The notes under the pieces were generated by a model that worked only from the letters and a program-made list of their open reading frames with translations, did not search any database and had not been told where the DNA came from. From Nocardia blacklockiae (GTDB taxonomy: Bacteria; Actinomycetota; Actinomycetes; Mycobacteriales; Mycobacteriaceae), in the NCBI RefSeq assembly GCF_015477355.1, contig NZ_JADLRJ010000016.1, positions 62,001-126,000 of the forward strand: a DNA stretch of 64,000 bases. The letters are read 5' to 3'. The position numbers and the translations under genes were made by a program. This document shows positions 1 to 7,791 of the stretch, piece by piece (within the stretch, counting starts at the first letter, position 1; every line of letters starts with the position of its first letter).

Positions 1-519
1 GGCGCTGTTGAACAGCACGAGCCCGGCCAGGGCGGCAGCGCGGTGGGGGTGCTGTTCGGCCCAGGCGTGCACGGCTAGGGCGCCGGCGGAGTGTGCGACG
101 AGGACGGTCGCGCCGGTGGCGCCGGTCAGCACGGTATCGAGGTCGGCGACGAGGTGGGCCATGGTGGTGCCGGTGCGGCGGTGGGGGCGTCCGGAGGCGC
201 CGTGGCCGCGTTGGTCGTAGGTGATCTGGGCGATGCCGCCGTCGAAGCGGTGGTGCAGGCGGCGGGTCAGTGGCTCCCAGTAGGAGCTGTCGGTGAGCAG
301 GCCGTGGACGTAGATCACCGTCGCCACCGCGCCGGGTCGCCCCAGGCGAGTGCCTGCCAAATGGACGCCGTCAGCGGACACGAAGGTCACAGGGTGATGG
401 TCGAGAGGCATGATCGGTAGCGGTCCCTTGTCACAGGTGTGGGTGAACGGAATTGCGTGCGAAAGAGGCTGGTTCGCGGCGGAGACGAGTGCGGATGGCG
501 AACGGTGCGCAGCGCTCAT
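1..519 (-). CDS. alpha/beta hydrolase, 3' end beyond window edge
   Basis: This is the N-terminal part of an alpha/beta hydrolase; the gene runs off the left end. The ATG at 519 overlaps the stop of the upstream pilin-like gene as ATGA, like other joints in this operon, so I prefer it over the internal ATG at 411. Visible hallmarks are an oxyanion strand (VIYVHGLL), a YDQRGHGAS segment typical of haloperoxidase/lipase-like hydrolases, and a nucleophile elbow AHSAGA with the serine present. The elbow has Ala instead of the usual first Gly. The acid and His of the triad would lie outside the window. Substrate cannot be named. It is the last visible gene of an element-borne operon that contains three other alpha/beta-hydrolase-fold proteins. 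Confidence 0.8.
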   Translation of the reverse strand, partial: MSAAHRSPSALVSAANQPLSHAIPFTHTCDKGPLPIMPLDHHPVTFVSADGVHLAGTRLGRPGAVATVIYVHGLLTDSSYWEPLTRRLHHRFDGGIAQITYDQRGHGASGRPHRRTGTTMAHLVADLDTVLTGATGATVLVAHSAGALAVHAWAEQHPHRAAALAGLVLFNSA

Positions 520-818
520 CGGCGGACCACGATTTCGGACATGATGTATCCGGCGCTGGTGGCGATGATGCCGCCGACCAGGGCACCGAGGACGATTTTG
601 GGGCTTTCGAGCGCGCCGCCGTGCCAGCGTTCCCAGCCGAATTTGCCGCCGGCGTAGATGAGAGCGCCGACGCCGGCGAGCATGACCATCCAGGCCAGCC
701 AGTTCACCACCTTGATCAGTCCCTCGGATCCTGGTGGCGGTACCGGAGTGATCGGTATCTGATTGGCCGGTGTCTGTTGCGCGACAATGGTTGTCGCGTC
801 GAGGAGCAAGGTGATCAT
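516..818 (-). CDS. small two-helix membrane protein, VirB2/TrbC pilin-like
   Basis: A 100-residue protein with a hydrophobic N-terminus, a polar Pro-rich stretch (residues 18-30), and two hydrophobic segments at about 40-58 and 75-95 separated by a short polar loop (GWERWHGG). This size and layout match VirB2/TrbC-type conjugative pilins and actinobacterial element proteins annotated as TrbC-like. The match is to architecture, not to a diagnostic motif. Both ends overlap neighbours by 4 bases (ATGA), implying translational coupling with the ParA-like gene before it and the hydrolase after it. In the context of an integrated element, a role in a type IV secretion-like transfer apparatus is a reasonable inference. 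Confidence 0.6.
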   Translation of the reverse strand: MITLLLDATTIVAQQTPANQIPITPVPPPGSEGLIKVVNWLAWMVMLAGVGALIYAGGKFGWERWHGGALESPKIVLGALVGGIIATSAGYIMSEIVVRR

Positions 819-1477
819 GGATGGCTCCCGGGTACGGGATCGGTTCTGTGCGCGGCGACGATCACGGTGGTGATCGCGGTCGCGGCGCGATGGACGTCGG
901 CGGGCACGGCCTGAGTGAGGCGCGCGCGCCGGGGCGGGGCGAGGTCGGCGGGGGTCAGCTGGGCCAGGTCGGTGAGGTCGTGGACGAGCAGGTCGTCGTG
1001 CCAGGCGATGTTCCAGACCGCGCCGTCGACAAGGTCGGCGACGGTGCGTCGGTAGCGGCGCACGGCGGCCGGGACGCGGCCGGGGCGGGCGGCGGTGAGG
1101 GCCAGGCCGATGACGGTGACGCCGTCCGGGGTGAGTCCGGCGTGCCATTCGCGCAGGCGGTCGGCGGCGGCGGTGAGGCCCGGCAGGCAGTCACGTGCGG
1201 CGATGACGACACGCTGGGTGGTGCGCGGGTGGGCGGGCCAGGCCCGGCCGGTATCGGCGGAATGTGCCCACCAGCGCGCGAGAGTCGAGGTGCCGGCGCC
1301 GCCGTGAGCGCCTAGGACCGCGAACAGTGGCGGGTGCGCGCCGGTGGTCGGCAGCGGTACGTCACGGACGGGGGCGCGCCGCTGCGGGGCCGGGGCGGCG
1401 ATGGTGCCGGGTTCCAGACCGGTGCGGGGACGGTCGCTTGTGGCTACGGGGTGCAGGGGAAAGATGTGGGCGGCCAT
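815..1477 (-). CDS. ParA/MinD-like protein with degenerate P-loop
   Basis: A 220-residue protein with a disordered Pro/Arg-rich start and then the strand-loop segment LFAVLGAHGGAGTSTLARWW at about residues 51-70. This is the shape of a deviant Walker A (KGGxGKT), but both lysine positions are replaced, by His58 and Thr63. Further strands (VVIAARDC, VTVIGLALTAA, WNIAWHDDLL) fit a SIMIBI/ParA-like fold. Proteins with this pattern recur in actinobacterial conjugative elements (possibly the DUF6668 group, from memory). Without either lysine, ordinary ATP hydrolysis is doubtful. It lies 1 base after the preceding gene and overlaps the pilin-like gene by 4, so it belongs to the operon. Confidence 0.6.
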   Translation of the reverse strand: MAAHIFPLHPVATSDRPRTGLEPGTIAAPAPQRRAPVRDVPLPTTGAHPPLFAVLGAHGGAGTSTLARWWAHSADTGRAWPAHPRTTQRVVIAARDCLPGLTAAADRLREWHAGLTPDGVTVIGLALTAARPGRVPAAVRRYRRTVADLVDGAVWNIAWHDDLLVHDLTDLAQLTPADLAPPRRARLTQAVPADVHRAATAITTVIVAAHRTDPVPGSHP

Positions 1478-1478
1478 G

Positions 1479-2162
1479 TCATCCCGCCGTCTGGATGTTG
1501 GTGATCATCAACGCGCCGCCGTCTGCGGGACGGGTGTTGATCACCTGGAGGTAGTCGATGCGCTGCCGGTCGGGGTGGAGTTCGACCAGGTGCACAGCCG
1601 CAGTGGTGTCGGTGAGCGGCGTGATCGCGACGCAGTGGGTGGTGCCGGTGGGAACGGAGGCGATCCCGGCGGCGAGGGGCTCGGCGGCGATGCCCGTTTC
1701 CGGGGCAAGTAGCCGCATCGCGTCCGCGGCCGATCTGAGCCGGTAGTAGGCGTGTTCGAATCCGGCGATGGTCCCGGCCACGGTCGAGGTGTCCCCCGCA
1801 CCGTCGGTGACCACCGGTCCGCTAAGTCCCGCGCACGCGTCAGCTCCGGCGGACGCCGCCGTGCTGGTCGGGGGCATGGCGGTCTGGACGGGGTCGGCTC
1901 GACGTTGTCCGGCCTCGGTGCTCGTGAGCACGGTGGCGAATATCAGCGTGGCTGCGGCCGCGGCGATCACGGCGACGACGAACCGTGTCCGTCGCGGCAG
2001 GCCGAGGCGGTGGCGCGGTTCCGATCCGGCGCGAGGCGGGGCGGTGGCCAGCCAGGCCCATTCGGTGCCGCGGCGTTCAGGTGCGCAGGGCGGGTGGCTG
2101 GCGAGGGTGTCGGCGAGCCAGCCCCACCCGTGGTCAGTCTCGGTGGTGCTGTTGCGGGGCAT
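1479..2162 (-). CDS. single-pass membrane protein of transfer operon
   Basis: The start at the ATG at 2162 is chosen because AGGAGG lies 8 bases upstream; a GTG at 2171 would overlap that ribosome binding site. The protein has about 60 cytoplasmic residues rich in Arg/Pro, one transmembrane helix (about residues 60-80), an Ala/Thr linker, and an extracytoplasmic domain of about 130 residues with two cysteines that could form a disulfide. Cytosolic tail, one helix and a small external alpha/beta domain are shared by VirB8/TcpC-like assembly proteins. The sequence alone does not prove that family. It is the first gene after a 117-base gap containing a large hairpin, so it may start the second half of the operon. 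Confidence 0.55.
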   Translation of the reverse strand: MPRNSTTETDHGWGWLADTLASHPPCAPERRGTEWAWLATAPPRAGSEPRHRLGLPRRTRFVVAVIAAAAATLIFATVLTSTEAGQRRADPVQTAMPPTSTAASAGADACAGLSGPVVTDGAGDTSTVAGTIAGFEHAYYRLRSAADAMRLLAPETGIAAEPLAAGIASVPTGTTHCVAITPLTDTTAAVHLVELHPDRQRIDYLQVINTRPADGGALMITNIQTAG

Positions 2163-2213
2163 GGTGGTCACCTCCTCTGAGAGTGAATAGCGTTGTGCGG
2201 TAGTGGGTTTGGT

Positions 2214-2285
2214 GCCCTTCGGGGAGACCGCCCGCGAGGGACCTGAGTACCCCGGGGCGCCCGGGGCCGGTCTCCGCCGAAGGGC
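2214..2285 (-). repeat. long hairpin between two operon halves
   Basis: Arms 2214-2230 and 2268-2285 are complementary except for one bulged base, with a GC-rich 37-base loop. The element fills most of the 117-base gap between the cutinase-like gene and the membrane-protein gene. There is no T-run after it on either strand. It may be a weak terminator, an attenuator or an mRNA processing/stability element separating the hydrolase genes from the transfer-like genes. Confidence 0.6.
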
Positions 2286-2288
2286 CTT

Positions 2289-3836
2289 TCACGAGCCCGG
2301 CACCGGGGTGAGAGATGTGCCGGGTCGGATCTGGGGTGCTGCCGACGAGGTCGTCGGCAGGGAGGTGATCATGGGTGCGGGTGATGGCGAGATTGCGGTG
2401 GGGTGGGTGTCGGCGAGGTCGCGGGCGGCGGCGGCGAACCAGTCGGCGGCCGCGGTGAGGGGTGCGGCGCCGGTGGGTGTGGCAGTGGCGGTGGTGTAGG
2501 CGCTGCGCCGGCTGGTGGTGGTGGAGTACTGGGTGCGGGTGGCCAGCTGGTAGAGCTCGTGGTCGTCGGTGACGGTGCTGGCGATCGCGTCGAAGGCTTG
2601 GTTCACCCAGCCCAGCGCGGTCTGCGGCGGAATGAGTTCGGCGACCGCTCCGGCGAGCGCGGTGCCGAGGATGCCCAGCGCGGCAACGGGGTTGGCCATG
2701 CCGACGGTGGCCAGCTCGGCGATCGTGGCGGGTGTGATCACTTTCTGTGCGACCGAGAGCGCGGTGTTCAAACCGATGGCGCCCATCCGGAACAGCACCG
2801 CGAGGGCCTGGTCCGGGCCGGGCATCGGGGTGGCGGGGTCGGCGGCTTCGGCCAGTCGCTGCCCGAGGGTTTTGGCCGGTTGGTACGACAGCTGGTCCAG
2901 GCTGTTGCCGGACAGGTCCTCGGTGACCACGCCTGCGGTGGTCTTCCACGCGGTCGCGGCGAGCGCTTGCGCTGCGGTGGTGATCGCGCTGATCGGGTCG
3001 CGCAGATCCGATTGCGCGGCAATCCGATTGACCGTTTGCGCCAGTGGCGATCCGGCGTCGGTGTCGCAGGCGACATCGCCGGGGACACAGAAGTCCGCCA
3101 CCCGCCCGGTCAGCGTGCCGTATCCGCCCGGGCCGGCGGGCGCGGCGACGAGGCCCGCGCCGGCGGTGGGGTGCTCGTCGAACCGGATGGCCGCGACGTG
3201 GTTGCCCGAGGTGCCGGGCACCGGAGAGGGAGAAGTTTGGCCGGCGTGGCCGGGCAGTGTACTGGTGTCGGGCGGGCGCTGCGGGTTGGCGAACAGTGCG
3301 ACTGCGGCAACGGCGTCGGCAGGCAGGCGACTTTGCTTTTCCCCGATGCGGGTGGCGAATGCCGATGCGGCCGCGGCGCCTTGCCCGTAGCCCGCGACCG
3401 CGATCCTGGTGGACGGGCAGCGGGCCACGACTTCGGTGGCCATGGTCTCCAGCTGTCCGGCGGCGTCGGGCACGGCCTGTTCATAGGGCAGTTCGGTGCC
3501 GGTGTCGGTGTGGCCGTAGCGGATGTAGGCGCGTTGGACGAGGTGTCCGTCGGCGGTGGGCAGCCCGGCGAACAGCTGTCCGAGCGCGCCGGTATCGACT
3601 GTCGCCGGGGTGTCGGGTGAGGTTTCGTCCGGGCCTTGCGCGCCCAGTACATATAGGACCGGACAGGTCGTCCCCAGTGGCGTACCACCGCCGGGCTGTG
3701 CGAGGGCCGGGACGGTCGCTACAGTCAGCGCCAGCACGGCCGCTCCCCCGCTCGTCGCGGCGCGCTGCCAGCAGTGCACGGGCGTCCAGCGGCGGGTGCC
3801 GCGCGTTCTAATACTGTTGCTGGACATCGTTTTCAT
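2289..3836 (-). CDS. exported cutinase-like protein lacking catalytic Ser and His
   Basis: The start at 3836 (MKTMSSN) overlaps the stop of the lipase-like gene as ATGA. A signal peptide is visible: Arg-rich n-region, hydrophobic core at about 29-45, ALA-Q site near 47. Residues 58-270 match the cutinase fold, with TCPVLYVLGAQG, AVAGYGQGAA and the CVPGDVAC disulfide loop. The nucleophile elbow reads GYGQG instead of GYSQG, so Ser is Gly151. The His expected five residues after the loop's second Cys is Gly262; Asp254 remains. About 250 extra C-terminal residues form an Ala-rich helical domain ending in a Pro/Ser/Thr tail. It is 515 residues long, larger than classical cutinases. I infer a non-catalytic, binding or structural envelope protein. 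Confidence 0.8.
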   Translation of the reverse strand: MKTMSSNSIRTRGTRRWTPVHCWQRAATSGGAAVLALTVATVPALAQPGGGTPLGTTCPVLYVLGAQGPDETSPDTPATVDTGALGQLFAGLPTADGHLVQRAYIRYGHTDTGTELPYEQAVPDAAGQLETMATEVVARCPSTRIAVAGYGQGAAAASAFATRIGEKQSRLPADAVAAVALFANPQRPPDTSTLPGHAGQTSPSPVPGTSGNHVAAIRFDEHPTAGAGLVAAPAGPGGYGTLTGRVADFCVPGDVACDTDAGSPLAQTVNRIAAQSDLRDPISAITTAAQALAATAWKTTAGVVTEDLSGNSLDQLSYQPAKTLGQRLAEAADPATPMPGPDQALAVLFRMGAIGLNTALSVAQKVITPATIAELATVGMANPVAALGILGTALAGAVAELIPPQTALGWVNQAFDAIASTVTDDHELYQLATRTQYSTTTSRRSAYTTATATPTGAAPLTAAADWFAAAARDLADTHPTAISPSPAPMITSLPTTSSAAPQIRPGTSLTPVPGS

Positions 3837-4975
3837 TTCCGAGGTGCGTGCGGATCGGTCGGAGCGGGGCGCGCGCGGTTCAGCGCGGCGCCGAGGAAAT
3901 CCAGGGCGTCGTCGAGGCCCGCGGTGGCGGCGCCGAAGTGGCCGATGGGGTAGTCGCGCCACTGGACTTCGACGTGAAGTGCCTGGTAGTCGTCGTACAA
4001 CTGGCGGCTGTGGGTGATCGGGACGAGGGTGTCGTAGCGCCCGTGGTAGAGGTGCACCGGCACCTGCGGCCCGATGAGCCCGGCGGTTTCGCTGGCGAAC
4101 ACGAATCGCCATAGCGGGTCCCGCCACGGGTCGGAGCGATCGCACCAGTGCGCGAGCGGTTGCCGGTACTGCTCGAACAACGTGGCCGCACTGGCGGTTT
4201 CGGCGGCGTCGGCGATGCGGCGGCCGTCCTCGGTGAGGACGTGCCGTAGTGGTAGGTGCCGGTACGCGTGCGACAGGCCGATCAGCCCGGCCAGACTCAG
4301 CATCGACCACGGGCCCTCGGCCAGCCATGGGGCCAATGTCCCGGGGTCGGTCACCACCGCGCCCGCGGCGATGCCACGCAGGTCGATGTCGGGGGCGTAG
4401 GCCGGGCATATCTCCGCCGCGGCGACGGTGGCCCGTCCGCCGTCGGCGTACCCGCAGGCAATGACCGGGGCCTGGTCGAGATCGAGGTCGGGCAGGCGCT
4501 GCGCCGCGCGGGCGAGGTCGAGGGTGACGTGTCCGGCGGCCCGGCTGGCGAGGAACGTGTGGGGTCCGGCGCCGTCGATGCCCAGCCCTTCCCCGTCGGG
4601 GACCGCGACCGCCCAGCCGCGGGCGAGCGCTGCAGCGATATGGTCGGCCTCGGGTTCGTGCCCGGCGGCGAGCAGTTGCGATGGCGCGCACGGGCCGCCC
4701 AGGCCGTGAAAGTTCGGGCAGTACACCAGCAGCGGCGTGCCTGGGCCCGCCCCGGCAGGGGCGAGCACGGTCCCCGAGGCGGCGATCGGTTCGTCGTAGG
4801 AGTCGCTGGAGGCGTATGCGATGCGCCAGGTGTCGGTCACTCCGGTCAATTGCGGGGCGCGGGTCTTCTCCAACTGCAGCAGGTCACCGAGCCGGTGTTC
4901 ACCGACAAGGGCCTGGGCGTCGGGATCCGTAACCGCGATGCCCTGCTCGGCCGGGGTCGGGGTGTCGTCGGTCAT
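3833..4975 (-). CDS. secretory-lipase (LIP) family protein, catalytic Ser replaced by Ala
   Basis: A 380-residue alpha/beta-hydrolase resembling the LIP/secretory lipase family: oxyanion region LLVYCPNFHGLGG (about 82-94), elbow ACGYADGGRA, then a lid region, an acid in YHGRYDTLVP (Asp315) and a His in YPIGHFG (His346). The family elbow is GYSQGG-like; here the nucleophile position is Ala177, while Asp and His are kept. There is no N-terminal signal peptide, unlike typical family members, so it is probably cytosolic. It overlaps both neighbours by 4 bases. A pseudo-lipase beside a pseudo-cutinase is unusual. Alternatives are a binding protein or an enzyme using another residue. Confidence 0.8.
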   Translation of the reverse strand: MTDDTPTPAEQGIAVTDPDAQALVGEHRLGDLLQLEKTRAPQLTGVTDTWRIAYASSDSYDEPIAASGTVLAPAGAGPGTPLLVYCPNFHGLGGPCAPSQLLAAGHEPEADHIAAALARGWAVAVPDGEGLGIDGAGPHTFLASRAAGHVTLDLARAAQRLPDLDLDQAPVIACGYADGGRATVAAAEICPAYAPDIDLRGIAAGAVVTDPGTLAPWLAEGPWSMLSLAGLIGLSHAYRHLPLRHVLTEDGRRIADAAETASAATLFEQYRQPLAHWCDRSDPWRDPLWRFVFASETAGLIGPQVPVHLYHGRYDTLVPITHSRQLYDDYQALHVEVQWRDYPIGHFGAATAGLDDALDFLGAALNRARPAPTDPHAPRK

Positions 4976-6216
4976 GGTGTTCTCCCTGCGATGTCATGGG
5001 CGACAGCGATCAGCCAGGCGATGCCCGAGGCGAGCTGGCCGGTGGCGGCGTAGCCGGTGTGGGCGGCGACGGCACCGGCGAAGCGCCCCCACACGGCGGG
5101 GTCGGTGAGGGCGGCGTTGTCGGCGATCAGCTGTCCCCAGGCGGCGGACAGCTGCCCGGCGAGCACCGGCACCACACCGGCCGGGTTCGCCACCGCGGCG
5201 GCAGTGATTTGTGCCCACCGCTCGGCCGCGGTTGCGACCTGGTCGGGCCCGGGGGATCCGATGCGTGGGTCGGCGGCGTCGATCAGCCGCTGCGCCAACG
5301 GCTTCCGTGGCTGGTAGGTGTCCGAAGGCGGATCGGCAGCGACGTCCTCGGCGAGGATCGTCGTCCACGCCTGCCCCAGCGCCTGCGATAGCAGCGTGTT
5401 CAGCGATCCCAGCGCGGCGAGCGGGTCGCGCAGATCAGCGCGGGCGGCGAGGAGCGCGCCGAACCGCAGCAGTGCGGCGTGCTCGGGGGCGGCGCACGCC
5501 AGGTCTCCGTCGGTGCAGATCTCCGCGACACGTCCGGTCAATGCGCCGAACTCCGCGCCGTCCGCGGCGATGCCGCTCCCCGGCGCCGACGGACCTGTGA
5601 TGGTCACTGCCGACACCGCGCTGCCGCTGGTGCCCGGCGCGGGATCCGGCGAGCTCTGCCCCGGGCGGCCGGGAAACGGTGGCGAGCCGGTCGGGCGGTC
5701 GGGGTCGGAATACAGCACGATCGCGGCGACCCGCTCGGGCGGCACCGGACCGGCGTGCGCGCCGACACGCTGCGCGAACACCGAAACCGCCTGCGCGCCT
5801 TGGGAATAGCCAACCGCGGCCTGAAGCGTGTCCGGGCATACCGCAGCGACCTGCGCCGACGCGGCGGTCAGGTTGTCGACCGCGTCGGTCACTGATTCCA
5901 CGTAGGGTGCCGGGCTGCCGCCGGGCACCACGCCGCCGAATCCGGCGCCGTAGCCGATGTAGGCGCGCTGCACCAGCCCGGGAACCGCGGCGACGACCGG
6001 TCCCAGCACGGCACCGACGACGCCTGTGTCGGCCGTCGGGTCCGCGGTCGGCGAGGATTGGCCGGTACCTTGGACCGCCAGCACGTACAGCGCCGGACAG
6101 TCGGGGCCGACCGGGATCGCCTGCGCCGCACTGGGCCACGCCGCACCGGCCAGCACGCTCACACCGGCGGCCAGCACGCCAGCGGTCGTGCGCAACAAGC
6201 GAACGGTGGCGGTCAA
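4972..6216 (-). CDS. secreted cutinase-family serine esterase
   Basis: The start is a TTG at 6216 whose last two bases are part of the upstream stop (TTGA overlap), in keeping with the coupled operon. A signal peptide is clear: RLLR n-region, Ala/Val core at residues 11-28, cleavage near AQA33. The cutinase domain has GPDCPALYVLAVQG, nucleophile GYSQGA (Ser138), and the loop ICTDGDLAC with Asp238 and His246, so the triad is complete. A C-terminal helical extension of about 160 residues resembles that of the paralogue at 2289-3836. Likely substrates are ester lipids of the mycolate-type outer envelope (family inference). It is the only cutinase of the operon predicted to be active. Confidence 0.85.
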   Translation of the reverse strand: MTATVRLLRTTAGVLAAGVSVLAGAAWPSAAQAIPVGPDCPALYVLAVQGTGQSSPTADPTADTGVVGAVLGPVVAAVPGLVQRAYIGYGAGFGGVVPGGSPAPYVESVTDAVDNLTAASAQVAAVCPDTLQAAVGYSQGAQAVSVFAQRVGAHAGPVPPERVAAIVLYSDPDRPTGSPPFPGRPGQSSPDPAPGTSGSAVSAVTITGPSAPGSGIAADGAEFGALTGRVAEICTDGDLACAAPEHAALLRFGALLAARADLRDPLAALGSLNTLLSQALGQAWTTILAEDVAADPPSDTYQPRKPLAQRLIDAADPRIGSPGPDQVATAAERWAQITAAAVANPAGVVPVLAGQLSAAWGQLIADNAALTDPAVWGRFAGAVAAHTGYAATGQLASGIAWLIAVAHDIAGRTP

Positions 6217-7187
6217 GGCTGTCCCACCCCCACACCGGCACCGAATCCCGCCCCGACCGTTCCGGCCGCGACGGCTCCCGCGAGCGCCGCGGGAGCACCG
6301 GCGATCGCGGCACCGGTAGCGGCACCGGCGACAGCGCCCAAAGCGGTCCCGGCGACACCGGAGGTGACGGTGCCGATCACCGGGACCTCCACCAACGTGC
6401 CGACGAGCGCACCCGCGATCCCGCCGACCGTGCCGCCGACCAGACCGCCGACGACCGCGCCGACCGCCGCCGCCGGGACACCCGCCGCCGCGGCGCCGGC
6501 AGCGGCACCGACCGCCGCGCCGCCGAGCGTGGCACCGGAAACGCGGTCCGAGCGCCCGGCGGGCAGGCCGATCGAATCCAACGCGGTCGCGATCTGCGCC
6601 TCGGCGCCCGCGGCGGCGACGTTGAGGCAGTCGCGCACCTCTGCCGGGAGCCACGGCGGTGCCGGCGATTCCCACTGGCCGAGGCGAATCGTGTCCACGG
6701 GCGCCTCGATCGGCGCCACTGGCGCCACCGGCTCGGGAAGATGCAGGTCATTCCACTGCACCGGCTCCACCGGGCCCGGCTCCGGTTCCGGCCGAGGCCC
6801 CGCACCGTTGCGGAGTTCCGGCGGCTGCACCACATACGCCGGAACCGGCGGGACTACTGACGTCTCCGGCTCCGCGGGCGCGGCCGGCGGCGGGGGCGGC
6901 GCTGGGGTGGCTGTGCCCGGCTGAACAGGCCCGGTGACACCGGGCTGCTCGGCAACGGCATCCGCACCGGACGACACCGTCGCGGCCCCAGCAACATTCG
7001 CAGAAGCCGCCATGATCGCCACCGGCACCGCCGCAGCGACAGCGGCACGAGCGCCGCGAACCGCTAGTGTCCGGCGCGGTCTGCGGCCGTTCCAGCGATT
7101 GTCGAAGGTTTGTCCCGCACCGTGGAGGGCAATACTTCGACCAGTAATTCGGGCGGGAAAAAGGGGGCCTTTTCGATGTGTGGGCAT
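6213..7187 (-). CDS. exported Pro-rich protein with glycine-zipper C-terminus
   Basis: This 324-residue protein is unlike any family I can name. It has a basic N-terminus of about 40 residues and then an export signal/helix (about 42-68, AVAAAVPVAIMAASANVAGA). A Pro/Glu-rich spacer (about 80-150) and a short globular part with one Cys (VRDCLNVAAAG) follow. The C-terminal 110 residues are almost only Gly, Ala and Val with GxxxG spacing (for example GGLVGGTVGGIAGALVG), typical of glycine-zipper membrane-inserting proteins. Its stop overlaps the cutinase start. Together with the esterases it could build or open a passage through the outer envelope; that role is speculation. Confidence 0.65.
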   Translation of the reverse strand: MPTHRKGPLFPARITGRSIALHGAGQTFDNRWNGRRPRRTLAVRGARAAVAAAVPVAIMAASANVAGAATVSSGADAVAEQPGVTGPVQPGTATPAPPPPPAAPAEPETSVVPPVPAYVVQPPELRNGAGPRPEPEPGPVEPVQWNDLHLPEPVAPVAPIEAPVDTIRLGQWESPAPPWLPAEVRDCLNVAAAGAEAQIATALDSIGLPAGRSDRVSGATLGGAAVGAAAGAAAAGVPAAAVGAVVGGLVGGTVGGIAGALVGTLVEVPVIGTVTSGVAGTALGAVAGAATGAAIAGAPAALAGAVAAGTVGAGFGAGVGVGQP

Positions 7188-7257
7188 AGCGGGATAACCC
7201 TTCGTCGCGAAGGTGAAGATGAGGACGGAATGTGAGTATTTCGGCGACTACCCGGGC

Positions 7258-7292
7258 GGTTTCCCGGCCCCGATCGCTGGAGCCGGGAAACC
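7258..7292 (-). terminator. hairpin after the 35-residue peptide gene
   Basis: A perfect 11-base stem (7258-7268 with 7282-7292) with a 13-base loop lies 22 bases beyond the stop of the small peptide gene and before the Gly-zipper gene. Placement suggests a partial terminator that would let the peptide be made in excess over the downstream operon. No T-run follows, as is common in actinomycetes. Confidence 0.55.
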
Positions 7293-7314
7293 GGTCACAC
7301 GGGCCCTGCCGCGC

Positions 7315-7422
7315 TCAGATGAACGGCAAGATCAGCGACAGCGCCTGCGACGCCACCGCCAAACCGTTCGACAGCAACGCCAGTCCGGCGTTCGCCCACG
7401 AGATGATCACGAACGGGTCCAT
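7315..7422 (-). CDS. 35-residue hydrophobic peptide
   Basis: A short reading frame preceded by GGAGGAATTCA directly before the ATG, one of the best ribosome binding sites in the element. It encodes MDPFVIISWANAGLALL followed by SNGLAVASQALSLILPFI and a TGA stop. It is nearly all hydrophobic or small residues with polar Ser/Asn/Gln at helical spacing, has no charged residue after Asp2, and forms one or two amphipathic membrane helices. A stem-loop follows the stop. The size and lack of a signal recall the tiny PorA/PorH-type outer-envelope porins of Corynebacterium, but also holin-like or toxin-like peptides. I see no sequence identity with either group. It is first in the minus-strand operon. 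Confidence 0.6.
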   Translation of the reverse strand: MDPFVIISWANAGLALLSNGLAVASQALSLILPFI

Positions 7423-7495
7423 TGAATTCCTCCTGTGCGGCTACATCTACCGCACACAACACAACCCCTCCGCAACCCCCGAATCCAGGGTTTCA

Positions 7496-7647
7496 AGTGC
7501 TGCTGTCAGCACTAGTGCTGGGAGAAGCACATTCGAAAACGCTTTCTCACCAGTATTGATACGGGGCAAGTGCTTCTGACAGAAGCGCATCGAAATTTTT
7601 TCGAGAAAGGTCGTGGGCGAGGATTCTGCACGTGCTTCTGCACGTGC
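7496..7647. promoter_or_regulatory. candidate operator array between regulator and operon
   Basis: The 369-base gap between the divergent small-peptide gene and XRE regulator gene holds four inverted repeats built on GTGCT/AGCAC. These are 7496-7513 (AGTGCTG-4-CAGCACT), 7515-7530 (GTGCT-6-AGCAC), 7570-7588 (GTGCTTCTG-1-CAGAAGCGC) and 7628-7647 (GCACGTGC-4-GCACGTGC, containing GTGCTTCTG). The same half-site recurs at 8745-8773. Such an arrangement suits binding by the adjacent XRE-family regulator. No other gene is seen in this gap. Confidence 0.6.
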
Positions 7648-7791
7648 GTTGCTTTCGCAACCGGACGGCGAACGGCACGAGCTACTTTTCGTTGCCAGTC
7701 GGAATGATCTCTGGTAATCCTGGAATGTTCGGGGGAATCACGCAGGCTATCCACGAGATAGCCGTATGCAAAGACCAGGATTGAGGGATAC

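Noticed and set aside
2134-2949. Minus-strand frame of 271 codons overlapping the cutinase-like gene
   Set aside because: Arg/His-rich shadow frame; the cutinase-like frame has a signal peptide and the fold's conserved segments.
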